Under the pieces are notes generated by a model. It saw only the letters and a program-made list of their open reading frames with translations, was not told the DNA's origin and did no database searches. Shown here in pieces: positions 51,501-60,700 of a stretch of 64,000 bases of DNA (the first letter of the stretch is position 1; the number at the start of each line of letters is the position of its first letter). Made by a program: the position numbers and the translations under genes. The stretch comes from Sebastes aleutianus. Its lineage: Eukaryota; Chordata; Actinopteri; Perciformes; Sebastidae. The DNA lies in the NCBI GenBank assembly GCA_916700875.1, contig CAKAKS010000072.1, forward strand, positions 36,214,320-36,278,319. Direction: 5' to 3'.

Positions 51501-54289
51501 CAAGCATTAAAAAACATTTAATTTTTATATTTTTGCATTCGGTTGTGGTTTTCCTGTTCAGGTCTGGTTTTGAAAGCCAAATTTTATTTTCAATGGCTAA
51601 ATTTAAAGTTACTGTCCTGGCTCCACAGTCTACAGTTCTGAGACCCTAAACTGAACATAGGAAAATATCTTTTACTTATTTAGGATGAGTCAAACCAGTC
51701 TCACAAAGAAATGCTGTCAGGAGTTCACCTCACTTCTCAGCTCCCAATCCTCCCGTCTGAGAGAGCTGGACCTGAGTAACAATGACCTACAGGATTCAGG
51801 AGTGAAGCTGGTCTCTGCTGGACTGGAGAGTCCACAATGTACACTGGAGACTCTCAGGTCAGTATTCATCATTTATTTAACAGATGGCCATTTAAATGGT
51901 AATGGTACATATAAGTTGATGTCACTGATGATATCTAACAATTGTATGATTCAGAGTATACTCAAAAACACTGATGTAACAGCTCTCTGCAAGAAATTTG
52001 AGAAATGTTGTAGTACTTTTTAAACTTAAACAGCAAATTCACCCTAACAAGGAAAAGGACACCCATTGATACATAAAAAAACCTCTATCTAATCTATATG
52101 TGTCTATGTCAACATGGGGGCGGGGGTATGTGTCCAGGCTGTCTGGCTGTCTGATCACAGAGGAAGGCTGTACTTCTCTGGCTTCAGCTCTGAGATCCAA
52201 CCCCTCCCATCTGCGAGAGCTGGACCTGAGCTACAATCATCCAGGAGACTCAGGAGTGAAGCTGCTTTTTGCTGGACTGGAGGATCCACACTGGAGACTA
52301 GAAACTCTCAGGTATGAACGAACAACAAGAACTCACACTCTGTGGCCATGTTCAGACCTGGCGTTAGAATGCGACTCCACATGCGTCTCCAGTGACCACT
52401 TGTGATCCGATCTCACTTCCCCGCTCTATATACAAATAAACACGTAGTAAACACATGGCTAATACAGCAGACACTGTGACGTAATATTATAGGAATGTCA
52501 GTAGTAATATATTACATATTTGTGAATTCGGGTACATTTCATTAACATCAAAATAAAATGTTATTTTACTGCTGGTCCCCAAGGACCTCCATGCCGCCGA
52601 CACGGTAGAGAGCTTCAGAGAGCCGGGGATGAGAGAGAGTGAGCGGGCGAGCGGGCAGGTGGGCGCCAGCTCCGTGCAAAGCACCGGAATAAAAAACACA
52701 GACACATCACCGACAGTATGATAATAATACACTTCTCGTGTCTAGTCTGATAGTCTGTAGATATGTAGCCTGTAGATAAGATATATTTGAATAAAATACA
52801 GTTACCAGTACCGACAGAATACAGTAGAGCACGGAAGCTGTTTCCATGTCACAAGGCAGACAAGCTCTCACGTCTGCCTGTCTATTCACATGAGGAGTGC
52901 AGAGACCCGCGGATCCAAGCAGGATGTCAGTTGAGTAGGCGGTCCTTAATGTGGCCCAGGACACATTCACGTACACACTGCTAAAAGAATGTGACCATAT
53001 GTGGCCCAGACCACCTCTGAATGTGGTCTGTGATCGGATCTCAATGTGTTCACACCTGTACTTAAAGCTGTCCACTTGTGATCCGATCACTCAGGACGCA
53101 TGTTAATACCAGGTCTGAACAGGGCCTATCGCTCTGTCACAATGGCAAGCTGAGGACTGTTGGTTCACAGTCTGTACCAGCAGCACTGCTGATAACAGTG
53201 AAGACAGTCACTGATGTTACTGAGAGTCCCTGTCCCCACTGAGACTGACCTCCTAACTGGTCTAATACCAGATCAGGATTCAGTGGTGGTTATACAACAA
53301 CAACTACGACTCTCGGGATTCCTGTTGTGACTTAAGTTAAAAGGGATATCATTAGAAAAGTATATATCATATATTTTTATTCTTATCAGTCATGTAGCTT
53401 CTCTCAGGACTTTGTTCAGACTGCAGCATTCTGAATGAGCTGCAGATATTTGAGTTTGTTTTAAAGAGACTGACTCCTGTCCTAAATCTGAGAGAAGGTT
53501 TATGAAGATCATTGATGAGGAAGCTTCTGAAGGTTCATTCTGACTTTGTTTCTTCCTCCAGGATGGAACATGGTGGAGAGCAGAGGCTGAAACCTGGTCT
53601 GAGGAAGTGTAAGTGTGTGTTCACTTTAAAGTAGTTTAAATCAAAAGCTTGTGTATCTGCATTCAGTTCTCAGTTTCAAAGAAGTGTTAGATGATAAACT
53701 GCTGCTGTATTGTGTCTTGTTCTCTCTATCAGATGCCTGTGAACTCACACTGAACAGAAACACAGTAAACAGACACCTCAAACTGTCTGACAACAACAGG
53801 AAGGTGACAGCAGTGAGAGAGAAGCAGCCATATCCTTATCATCCAGACAGGTTCAGCTTCTGGTTCCAGCTGATGTGTTGTAATGATCTAACTGGTCGCT
53901 GTTACTGGGAGGTCGAGAGGAGAGGAGATGTCGATGTATCAGTGAGTTACAGAGGAATCAAGAGGAGAGGAAAGAGCAACGACTGCTGCTTTGGAGGAAA
54001 TAATCAGTCCTGGAATCTTTTCTGCTCTGATGTTGAAGGTTACTCTGTCAGTCACAATGACATAACTACACGCCCCTCCTCCTCCTCCTCCTCCTCCTCC
54101 TCCTCCTCCTCTGTTTCTAACAGAGTAGGAGTGTATGTGGACTATCCTGCTGGCATTCTGTCCTTCTACAGAGTCTCCTCTGACACACCGATCCACCTCT
54201 ACACCTTTAACACCACATTCACCAAACCTCTTTATCCTGGGTTTGGGTTTGGGTGCCCTGGTTGCTCAGTGACTCTGTGTTCACTGTAA
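39316..54289 (+). CDS. NLR immune receptor with PYD, FISNA-NACHT, five LRR exons and B30.2; complete, 10 exons
   Basis: Cytosolic NOD-like receptor of the teleost-expanded type (often named NLRP12-like or NLRP3-like), predicted to sense danger or pathogen signals and oligomerise through its NACHT ATPase. The coding exons are 39316-39589, 40680-40748, 44765-46616, 47903-48076, 49566-49739, 50186-50359, 51684-51857, 52138-52311, 53562-53608 and 53733-54289. These total 3669 bases and give 1222 residues with no internal stop. Domains run PYD (about 1-92), linker, FISNA (about 115-190), NACHT with Walker A GIAGVGKT (215-222) and Walker B LLFVLDGLDES (303-313), LRRs (732-1021), and B30.2 (about 1038-1222). 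The start has a good Kozak context (CCACAATGG). A PYD suggests signalling through ASC-type adaptors. Tandem paralogs are usual, and a second NLR starts at 62672. Expression is not testable here. Confidence 0.92.
39590..40679 (+). other. NLR intron 1
   Basis: AT-rich intron with no recognised element. Confidence 0.6.
40680..40748 (+). CDS. NLR exon 2: short acidic linker
   Basis: This 69-base exon (ASVDVNDVGETSENRG and on) lies between CACACAG and GTAAAG. It keeps phase 1, so it could be skipped without breaking the frame. Confidence 0.8.
40980..41400. mobile_element. Degenerate family C element in NLR intron 2
   Basis: CCCGATACCGATTCAGATTA and, further on, CCGATACCTGATCCCGAATT are inverted family C parts, with a TCTCAACAACTCTAC end. 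Confidence 0.55.
41530..42317 (+). mobile_element. Family B element in NLR intron 2
   Basis: It matches 59396-60183 throughout. The left terminus is eroded and the right end CAGTCCCTTTAA is intact. Several open frames here are element sequence, not genes. Confidence 0.78.
42935..42985. repeat. Perfect 22-base palindrome with 7-base loop
   Basis: TAGGTCGCTTTAAGACTGTT plus CA (42935-42956) is exactly complementary to 42964-42985, loop CATTAGT. It lies in NLR intron 2, 310 bases before the minisatellite. Confidence 0.92.
43294..44178. repeat. 27-base minisatellite with higher-order 7- and 9-unit periods
   Basis: About 32-33 tandem copies of a 27-base unit (core GGTTAGGCATTGACC and GAATAGTTAA) lie in NLR intron 2. 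One base varies between G, C and A at the start of the CATTGACC block and makes an ordered series. The A variant recurs at 43467, 43656 and 43899, spacings of 189 and 243 bases. GGATAG recurs 243 bases apart (43830 and 44073). The minus strand is open for 286 codons only because 27 is a multiple of three. Confidence 0.95.
44765..46616 (+). CDS. NLR exon 3: FISNA and NACHT domains
   Basis: This large exon of 1852 bases encodes the fish-specific FISNA region (ISYYQKMLQSNLQNKF, then EGGGVHINQQYG), Walker A GIAGVGKT, Walker B with VLDGLDES, a sensor-like WITTRPAA, and the helical region with FCWI and FVHLSVQEFLAALY. It ends at CT before GTAAGT. The open frame continues for one codon into the intron (TAA at 46618-46620), so an ORF call alone would overrun. 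Confidence 0.94.
46862..47647. mobile_element. hAT element with decayed BED-type transposase remnant
   Basis: The ends are CAGGGGTCTCCAAC and GTTGGAGACCCCTG, with 8-base flanks GTGTAAAT and GTGTAAAA (7 of 8 equal). The plus strand still encodes CLICGARVSVGKRCNVERHF, a BED-like zinc finger block of the GTF2IRD2/ZBED type hAT family, and further fragments (FTKL, then KKANAAAEASF) with stops. It is an internally deleted, inactive copy in the intron between the NACHT exon and LRR exon 1. Confidence 0.82.
47903..48076 (+). CDS. NLR LRR exon 1 (type A)
   Basis: 174 bases, 58 residues: LSGCNLSERSCEALSSVL, then LRELDLSNNDLQDSGVKLL. A ribonuclease-inhibitor-type LRR pair in the standard phase 2 cassette, bounded by CTTCAG and GTCAGA. 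Confidence 0.93.
48077..49565 (+). other. NLR intron between LRR exons 1 and 2
   Basis: GGTGGGAAAAAA/TTTGCCAGGTGAAAA sequence near 48340-48380 is present inverted near 48570-48605, forming loose arms of about 60 bases around a 190-base centre. Otherwise nothing recognised. Confidence 0.5.
49566..49739 (+). CDS. NLR LRR exon 2 (type B)
   Basis: 174 bases. It begins LSQTWLTMKCCPELSSVL and then follows the common cassette (LRELDLSNNDVQDPGVKL). The N-terminal half differs from type A exons. Confidence 0.92.
49990..50046 (+). pseudogene. Relic LRR exon fragment in NLR intron
   Basis: This stretch matches the middle of the LRR cassette (from the GTTCTCAG block to GAGAGAGCTGGACCT), then diverges. 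It lacks the acceptor side and the second half. It lies between LRR exons 2 and 3 and looks like a decayed type B cassette. Confidence 0.75.
50186..50359 (+). CDS. NLR LRR exon 3 (type A)
   Basis: 174 bases and nearly identical to LRR exon 1 (LSGCNLSERSCKALSSVL), which implies duplication of the cassette. Confidence 0.93.
50411..51178 (+). mobile_element. Short interspersed element, family D, interrupted by a hAT insertion
   Basis: It opens with GTGTGTAGGATCTGGCGGTA and ends with TACACACTGTTCCTTTAA. The same family occurs at 11157-11510 and, inverted, at about 22080-22475. A 270-base hAT copy sits inside it. Confidence 0.75.
50780..51049. mobile_element. Non-autonomous hAT element nested in family D
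   Basis: Perfect ends CAGTGGTTCCCAACC and GGTTGGGAACCACTG, flanked by TTCTAAGG and GTCTAAGG (7 of 8 equal). No coding capacity. Confidence 0.88.
51684..51857 (+). CDS. NLR LRR exon 4 (type B)
   Basis: 174 bases. It begins MSQTSLTKKCCQEFTSLL and matches LRR exon 2 in its N-terminal half. The acceptor is TTATTTAG. Confidence 0.92.
52138..52311 (+). CDS. NLR LRR exon 5 (type C)
   Basis: 174 bases. It begins LSGCLITEEGCTSLASAL and continues LRELDLSYNHPGDSGVKLL, the form that usually ends the LRR array in fish NLRs. The acceptor is TGTCCAG and the donor GTATGA. Confidence 0.92.
52343..53126. mobile_element. Family E element in NLR intron after LRR exon 5
   Basis: Long inverted termini, GGCCATGTTCAGACCTGGCG at the left and CAGGTCTGAACAGGGCC at the right, with the GATCCGATCAC block near each end. 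Related copies are at 60701 and 62771. Confidence 0.75.
53562..53608 (+). CDS. NLR exon 9: linker to B30.2
   Basis: This 47-base exon encodes MEHGGEQRLKPGLRK. It changes the phase from 2 to 1, which the B30.2 exon requires. CTTCCTCCAG precedes it and GTAAGT follows. Confidence 0.85.
53733..54289 (+). CDS. NLR exon 10: B30.2 (PRY-SPRY) domain and stop
   Basis: It encodes YACELTLNRNTVNRHLKLSD, then PDRFSFW, GRCYWEVE, NRVGVYVDYPAGILSFY and PGFGFG, the expected PRY-SPRY blocks. A run of about 12 serines (54076-54112) interrupts the loop before NRVGVYVDY. The stop is TAA at 54287. Confidence 0.93.
54076..54112 (+). repeat. Coding (TCC)n microsatellite, poly-serine in B30.2
   Basis: About twelve TCC/TCT codons in frame encode a serine run in a B30.2 surface loop. 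Length changes by whole units would keep the frame. Confidence 0.9.
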
Positions 54290-54559
54290 AAGGAAGAATC
54301 TCCTCCTGTGTAGAGAAACACTCACACATGCTGACAAACACACACAAACACACACACACACAATCTTTTTCCAAGTCATATTAACTCAAAGTTAAGAGAA
54401 AAATGTTTTGTTTTAAGATTAAGATAAGATAAGCCTTTATTGATCCCCAGAGGAGAAATTCAGGTGTTGAAGCTGCACAAGGACAGAAATAAGTACAGAT
54501 TTACAGAGAAAGCTAAAAAAAGAAAGAAAAAAAGAATAATAATTAGAATTGTAAAGACT

Positions 54560-54860
54560 AGAAAATGCCGCCTTGGGGTTGTACGCCTCCGACAACCAAT
54601 CAAGTTTGCAATTTGAGTTATGGCCAAAAACGTGTTTTTAACATATGGCCGTGTTTTTTCTGTGAGGTCACAGTGACCTTGACCTTTGACCATCAAAACA
54701 TAATCAGTTCATCCTTGAGTTCAAGTAGACGTTTGTGCCAAATTTGAAGAGATTCCCTCCAGGCGTTCCATTCACAAGAATGGGACGGATGGATGGACGG
54801 ACAACCCGAAAACATAATGCCTCCAGCCACAGCTGTCGCAAGCGTGGAGGCATAATAAAT
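54560..54860. repeat. Interspersed repeat after the NLR stop
   Basis: GCCGCCTTGGGGTTGTACGC at the left and AAGCGTGGAGGCATAATAAA at the right, with GGATGGATGGACGGACAAC inside. Fish-type repeat, class not resolved. Confidence 0.45.
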
Positions 54861-56034
54861 AATAAGAATACAATAAAAATAGAAACTAAAAAGAGCAATT
54901 AGACTCAAAATTACAATACAATATTAAAACAGTACCCACGACCAGAGTATGTACAGAGTACATACTTTAACTATTAGTTCAATACTGTCTCAAGCAAAGT
55001 GACATTGTGGTGTGGTTAGTAGTAGAGTATAGTATATGTAGAGTAATATGATGCCACCAACTATAACAGTGTACACCAGAATAGTATATAATATAGTAAA
55101 TATAGTGTGGGATATAAAGTAAAATGGTGGAAAAAAAAATATATAACATAATGTATAGTAAGTATAGCACAGAATATTAAGTATAATAAAGTACAGTATG
55201 AGAATAGTATAGTTTATAATATATCATGAATAATAGAATTACAACAACTACTACTACTAAAAATACATATGTATAGTATAACATAATAATACACATAATA
55301 CATGATAAAAACTATATGTATTCGTGTGCAATATTTGCAAATCAATCCAACAGAGAAAGATAGGGAGAGTGTGCCAGACACTGTGGGAACTGTGTGTGTG
55401 TTTATGATTTTTGTTGAATGCAGTATGTGTCTGTGATTTTAAATACCTTGATTTAAATAATGTATGTTTTCATTCAGTCTTTGGAGGTAAAGATAAAGAT
55501 TTTAGTTGGAGTTTTCTTTACAGTCTTATTTTTTTCCGCATATAAATAAGAACAGAATGTTTTTCCAGTGAAATTACAGGGTTTCACACATATGCATATA
55601 CTGTATCTTATAATCTTATATAATATTCTAAAGATATATATCAGTGATCTCGGGTTTAATTTACATCCTCATCAGATGAACAGTGTAGGGACCTTTTTTA
55701 AACAAACGGGACCAATTTGAGGGGACTGAAAGTAACTGAAAAAAAGGCAACATTTTAGATGTTTTTTGCATCATTTTAGACACATTTCTCCAACATTCAG
55801 CCTGAAATATTTGGTATCTTTGGAAAATTTGGGATCTCCACTAGAATTTAAAATGAGGTTCTGTAGGATTGAACAATGTTTGGCTGAGCAACATGGATTT
55901 GTAAAGATGCAGTCCCCAGAGGGTTCACCAAAATTCTGTGAATCCCCTCCAAAGTCATCATCATTTAAAATAAAACAGTAACTCTGATATCAAGCTGAGG
56001 GTGTTGACTGTGACTTTTTTGCCAGCTTCGTGTC
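54861..56034. other. Intergenic AT-rich DNA, no gene seen
   Basis: ATAGTA/TATAGT-rich low-complexity sequence (about 55010-55300) followed by unremarkable AT-rich sequence. Confidence 0.55.
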
Positions 56035-56765
56035 GGAACTCGTTCATCATGAGTCTCGAATTTTCATGAGCCACTTTTGGATCAAAACGGTTTTGCCTTC
56101 TGGGACAAGAGTCATCTAAAAAAAAAACATGTCATGCAGTAGTGTTGATGTAGTAATGTACAATGTTGGGTGGGTTTTTACTAAAAATCACATGACAAAG
56201 AGGAACCCAAATAAACTGATGTCGTAATTTCACTTCTACGTCAGACACAGCTGACTGTATTTCCTCATTCTTCATTTCTTGTAAACTTACTTGACTTAAA
56301 TGCAGCCAGACTGCAGAGTGACCGGACACTGATGTGGTCGACACGTTCTAATATTCTCTAAACCTTCAGGTGAGAGCCTTGAGTTTTTCTTTATATACTT
56401 CCTCTCATTATCTTTGTTCCTTTTTCCCTGATGATGGGCCTTGAGGCTAAACAAAAAAAAAAAAAAAATTGTGGAAGATTTGTGTATGAATTTGAAATTT
56501 GAAATTTATATATGTTTGAAAATTTGAGTGTTATTAGTGTAACACAAATGTGATGTTGTATATAGTATGTATGTGATACATTAATGTACATGATTTCGGA
56601 CCCCAGGAAGACTAGCTGGTGCCATTGGTATCAGCTAATGGGGATCCTTTTTAATTAAATAAATAAATAAATTATGTAGATAACTTTGTAGATACATTTG
56701 TAATGTGATGTGAAGCTGACACTCTCTTTTAATTCCATGTGGCAATGCAATGTTGGTCTGTCTCA
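56035..56765 (+). promoter_or_regulatory. Second copy of NLR upstream region, split by a retrotransposon fragment
   Basis: Collinear with 38190-38640. Here CCTTCAG is followed by GTGAGA, a good splice donor, where the first copy has ATGAGA. A LINE-like 3' fragment (about 56411-56675) interrupts it. It may serve the NLR starting at 62672 or be the remains of a lost PYD-NLR. Confidence 0.5.
56411..56675 (+). mobile_element. 3' fragment of a non-LTR retrotransposon
   Basis: It contains GGACCCCAGGAAGACTAGCT and GCTAATGGGGATCC followed by an AAATAAAT tail. This is the typical 3' end of fish LINEs of the L2/CR1 type. The unoccupied version of the site is visible at about 38540. Confidence 0.6.
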
Positions 56766-57142
56766 CAGGCGGATAAGATGAGATATGCTTTTATTTATAC
56801 TTAGAGGGGAAATTCCAGAAGTAAAAATGTGAACTATACAACAGTAATTAAAGACAAAGTTAAGAGGTAAAGTGACAGTGGTGTAGTTTATAGCATCAAG
56901 TCTAGTATATATGTAAACAGTGTAAACCAGAATAATATATAATGTGTTTAAGTAATGATACTTAGTGTTGTCTGTATTAATTTGCAACATAATAGAAATA
57001 CAATGTAGTATATAATGTAGTAAGACAGTATAACATATTAACATAGTATAGTAGGGGATATAAGATAGAGTATAAGGTGCAGTGTAAAAATAATATAGTA
57101 TAATGTAGTATACTACAGCAGTATAACAGAATATTAAATGTA

Positions 57143-57437
57143 AATGGACTTGCATTTATATAGCGCTTTTCTAGTCTTCTGACCACTCAAAGCGCTTTAC
57201 ACTACACGTCACAAATTCATACACTGATGGCAGAGGCTACTAAGGTGCCAACTTTGCCCATCAGGATTTAATTTAAATACTCATTCACACACCGATGGCT
57301 ATGCCTTCGGTAGCAATTTTTGGGGTTAAGTGTCTTGCTCAAGGACACATCGACATGTGACCCAGAGCAGTTGGGGATCGAACCACTGACCTTCCGATTG
57401 GTGGACAACCTGCTCTAGCCCCTGAGCCACAGCCGCC
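57143..57437 (-). mobile_element. tRNA-derived SINE
   Basis: The reverse strand starts GGGCGGCTGTGGCTCAGGGG and contains pol III boxes: A box TGGCTCAGGGG (57419-57429) and B box GGTTCGATCCC (57374-57384). The 3' tail reads AGCGCTATATAAATGCAAGT. A tRNA-like head with a longer body is the SINE layout. Confidence 0.72.
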
Positions 57438-57735
57438 CTTGTAATATGTAATATGGTGTAATATGGCACAGTATGGTAAAGTTTTTCCAGAGAAATATCA
57501 TCTTACTCCACAGTTTTTGTAAATGGGATGTACTATGTAAGGGATAATGGACAGCGAGCCGGTCACTGTTGTGAAAGAATCCCAGTCGTTTTTGGTCCCA
57601 TGAGGTTGGCACGGTTTACCATGGTTACACGTCTCCAACCGGCAAGGAGGCTCTCAGGAAGTGACGACGTAAATTACTACTCAGTGCGTCCGAAAAGATT
57701 CATACTACTGTTATTTATTCACACTAAAGTATGTT

Positions 57736-57815
57736 GACGCTGACTTTCGTTGACTTAACGGCCACAGGTGTCGCTGTTAACAAGCATTTCTAATTCTTAC
57801 AAACAGTCCCTTTAA
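57736..57815 (-). mobile_element. Family B terminal fragment
   Basis: Eighty bases match the left end of family B inverted, ending ACAAACAGTCCCTTTAA. Confidence 0.65.
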
Positions 57816-58276
57816 GACATTTATATTGCTATTTTCCGTCGAACAGTGCTGTTTTATTTTGAAAGAACCTGGTCTCGAACATCACCGGTAGTAGAGCTCA
57901 TCGTAGGCTATTCAATGTTGAGTAAAAAGTGTTTAACAATGGTGAAACCTTAGATAAGCTCCAATTGAGGCCGTAACAAGGTAATTTAATTTGTTAATAC
58001 GTATCTTTGTAAAGGTTTACAGTTACTTTTTACTTGATGTTAGCGAACCTGAAAAGTAAACATTAACTTTGGAGTTACGCTAGCTGAACGGCTACAAAGG
58101 GTTAAATAATATTGGTGATAGCTAACGTTAGTTGGATGATTTATTCTAGACTGACTGTATAAGGTTAGGTTGAAGATATCTATGTTAAATCGGCATTTAC
58201 CTTTGACTTGACGTATTTAGCTAACTGTCTGTTAATGGCTGATCTTCAATCAATCAATAATGTCAAAGAAAAGCAG

Positions 58277-58807
58277 GTCATAGTGATGTGTTGGTCACGA
58301 ATGAGCTGGTTCAATGAGCCGACTCTTTTAAGTGAAGATAAGATCCGGCTCCCGTCCGAGAGCCGTTTTTTTTTTTCTTTTTTATTAAATCAAGGCAGAA
58401 TAATAGGACAATTTCCATAGGATCATACCATCAAGCATGGAGGGACGGGGGTGCAGGGTGCGCTGACCGTCTACAGGTACAAAGCAGGAGGGAGAGGAGG
58501 AGAGAAAGAGAGAGAGGAGTGTGGTGCGCGAATAGCAGACAAGATGAGTGACAGTCGGAAACGAAGCAGCATGTAAAATTATGATATTCTGGAAATTATA
58601 AGGTTTAGTATAATTATATTGAATAATTTAAGTGATATATGTGCACACATACTAATCATAGGTCAAAACAGTGCTAAATTTGGCTGAATTATAAAAGGCA
58701 GAAGTTTTAAAATAAAGAGCCGTTTGGGAGCCGAAAGAGCCGGCTCTTCTTGGTGAGCTGAGCCAAATGATCTGGTTCACTAAAAAGAAACGGAATTCCC
58801 ATCACTA
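58277..58807. mobile_element. Non-autonomous element, hAT-like
   Basis: Ends TAGTGATG and CATCACTA with AGGTCA on both outer sides. Inner GAGCCG blocks near each end are inverted (58344-58366 and 58718-58750). Confidence 0.55.
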
Positions 58808-59107
58808 AGGTCAGCCTCTCTAACTTTCACTTTCTCTCTTGTTGTGACGCAGAATATTTTCTCCCTCCAGACAAAAAAGGTAAAAAAGCGTGTTTTTAAT
58901 GTAAATGTTTCATGTCTGATTTCTGTGTTTTCTTCTGTAATGACTCGTGTTATCTGACAGTTTGTGCTTTTAGACACAATCATCAGAGTAAGAACTGGTT
59001 GAATGTGTGAGAAGTTTCCAGGTTGTTGGTCGAAAGGATCAACCGCTCGGCTCTTGTGTTTTTAAGGTCAGTAATCTGTGTGAAAGCTTCTTTATAGTTA
59101 CAGTAGT

Positions 59108-59127
59108 TTGTTTGTTTGTTTGTTTGT
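59108..59127. repeat. (TTTG)n microsatellite
   Basis: Five TTTG units. Confidence 0.85.
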
Positions 59128-59395
59128 CAAAAAACAATTTAAAATTGAGTCACAAACGGCCATAAAGATCTGAATACAAGGCACTAGCCTATGAGGGGGG
59201 GAAGTAACAAAAATGGAGGTGATGAAGATGTTTGTGAATTGAAAAATTTGAGCCATAAAAATGGATGTGAAATGAAAACTGGTGTGATAAAGTGATTTGA
59301 TTAATTTAATTTGTCTAAAACAGTCGTGATATGATGAAAACAGAGCCATGTTTAATAATTTTCACCATCTTACATTTTTATTTTTATTATTTTAT

Positions 59396-60183
59396 TTAAA
59401 GGGACTGTTTGTAAGAATCAGAAATGCTTGTTAACAGCAACACCTGTGGCCGTTAAGTCAACGAAAGTCAGTGTTGGGCTCGCGCTTGCTCGCTCTAAAT
59501 AGACATGAGCGAGCATCGCTCAAAACAGTGAGGCGACACACGTCAGCTAAAACCACAATATCACTCTATATTTCACCTGCTTGGCAGTAATGTTAGCTGA
59601 CCAGACGAAGGTCTCCCCATGAATCAGTGCTGATCCTAGTGTTGGCTTTTCCTGCTTCAGCCTACCGACCGTGGTCAGAAGGAACAGGGAGACACCGGAG
59701 TTTTGGTCGGAGACGATAACGTTTCTCGCTGCGGAGCCCTGACACTTCACAAGACAAGGGAAATCTCTGTTGGTCTGGAGGAGCTGCAGCATTTATTTCT
59801 GCACAAACGTCCACTGTACATTTACTAGATATTCTCAGAGCTGCGAAGTCTTCTGCAGTGTGGAGTGTGCGCTCATGAACGTGAGGTGGAGCGAGCAGCG
59901 GAGCAGAGTAGAGCAGAGTAGAGCAGAGACTCCGGCCCTGGAGACCAAAGCTACGGTCTCCCCCACGTACTCCGACTGCCGTCAACACTGTTTAACAGAC
60001 GGGCTTCACTAGATACAACCAAGAGGTTTTGGTGCTTCTGTGTAGTTTGTGTTGGAGTCTGATGGTACGTGTTCACAGGGAGTCTGAACAGCGTAGCCAC
60101 ACGCGAGCGCGAATATGCGAGTGCACATGGGAAACCGACCCGGTAGAGTTGTACGTGTAAAAAGTTACAAACAGTCCCTTTAA
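59396..60183 (+). mobile_element. Family B element with TTAA ends, full length
   Basis: The inverted ends are TTAAAGGGACTGTTTGTAA and TTACAAACAGTCCCTTTAA, 788 bases, GC-rich centre. TTAA at both ends would fit a piggyBac-type duplication. No transposase is present. Related copies are at 33437, 35271, 41530 and 57736. Confidence 0.78.
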
Positions 60184-60700
60184 CCTTTATTCAACCAGGT
60201 TAGTCCCATTGAGATTAAGAACCTATTTTCCAAGGGAGACCTGGCCAAGACGGTCAGCAGCAAGAACACAAAGTTGCAGACAAAGACACAAATAAAATTC
60301 AATTCACAAACTCTAAAAGCACTAACATTTGCATTAAAAGAGAACTATCTAAAGACAAATGGGGGACATTCCTCATTCACAACACAGAATGGCCATTTAC
60401 AATTTAAGGAAAGTGGCCTCAAAGAGGTGCAAATAACAAAAAAATAACTGAAGTAAAAGGTAGTGATGAAAATGAATGTATGAATTAAAAAATGGAGGTG
60501 ATGAAAATGTATGTGAATTGAAAAATAGAGTGAGAAATTGAAAATTGATTTGATGAACTTTGACGATATACTTGAAGCAGTGTTACTCTGATAGTCATCT
60601 GTCGACCATTCATCAATCACAACACCCAACTCACATTTAGCCTATTGTTTACAACACACAAATCTTGTTACTTTCGCCTTATCGAACGCTCTCCATTTAC

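Noticed and set aside
52787..53090. Open frames of 65-127 codons within family E
   Set aside because: The same frames recur in the copies at 61016 and 63233 as repeat sequence; no gene features.
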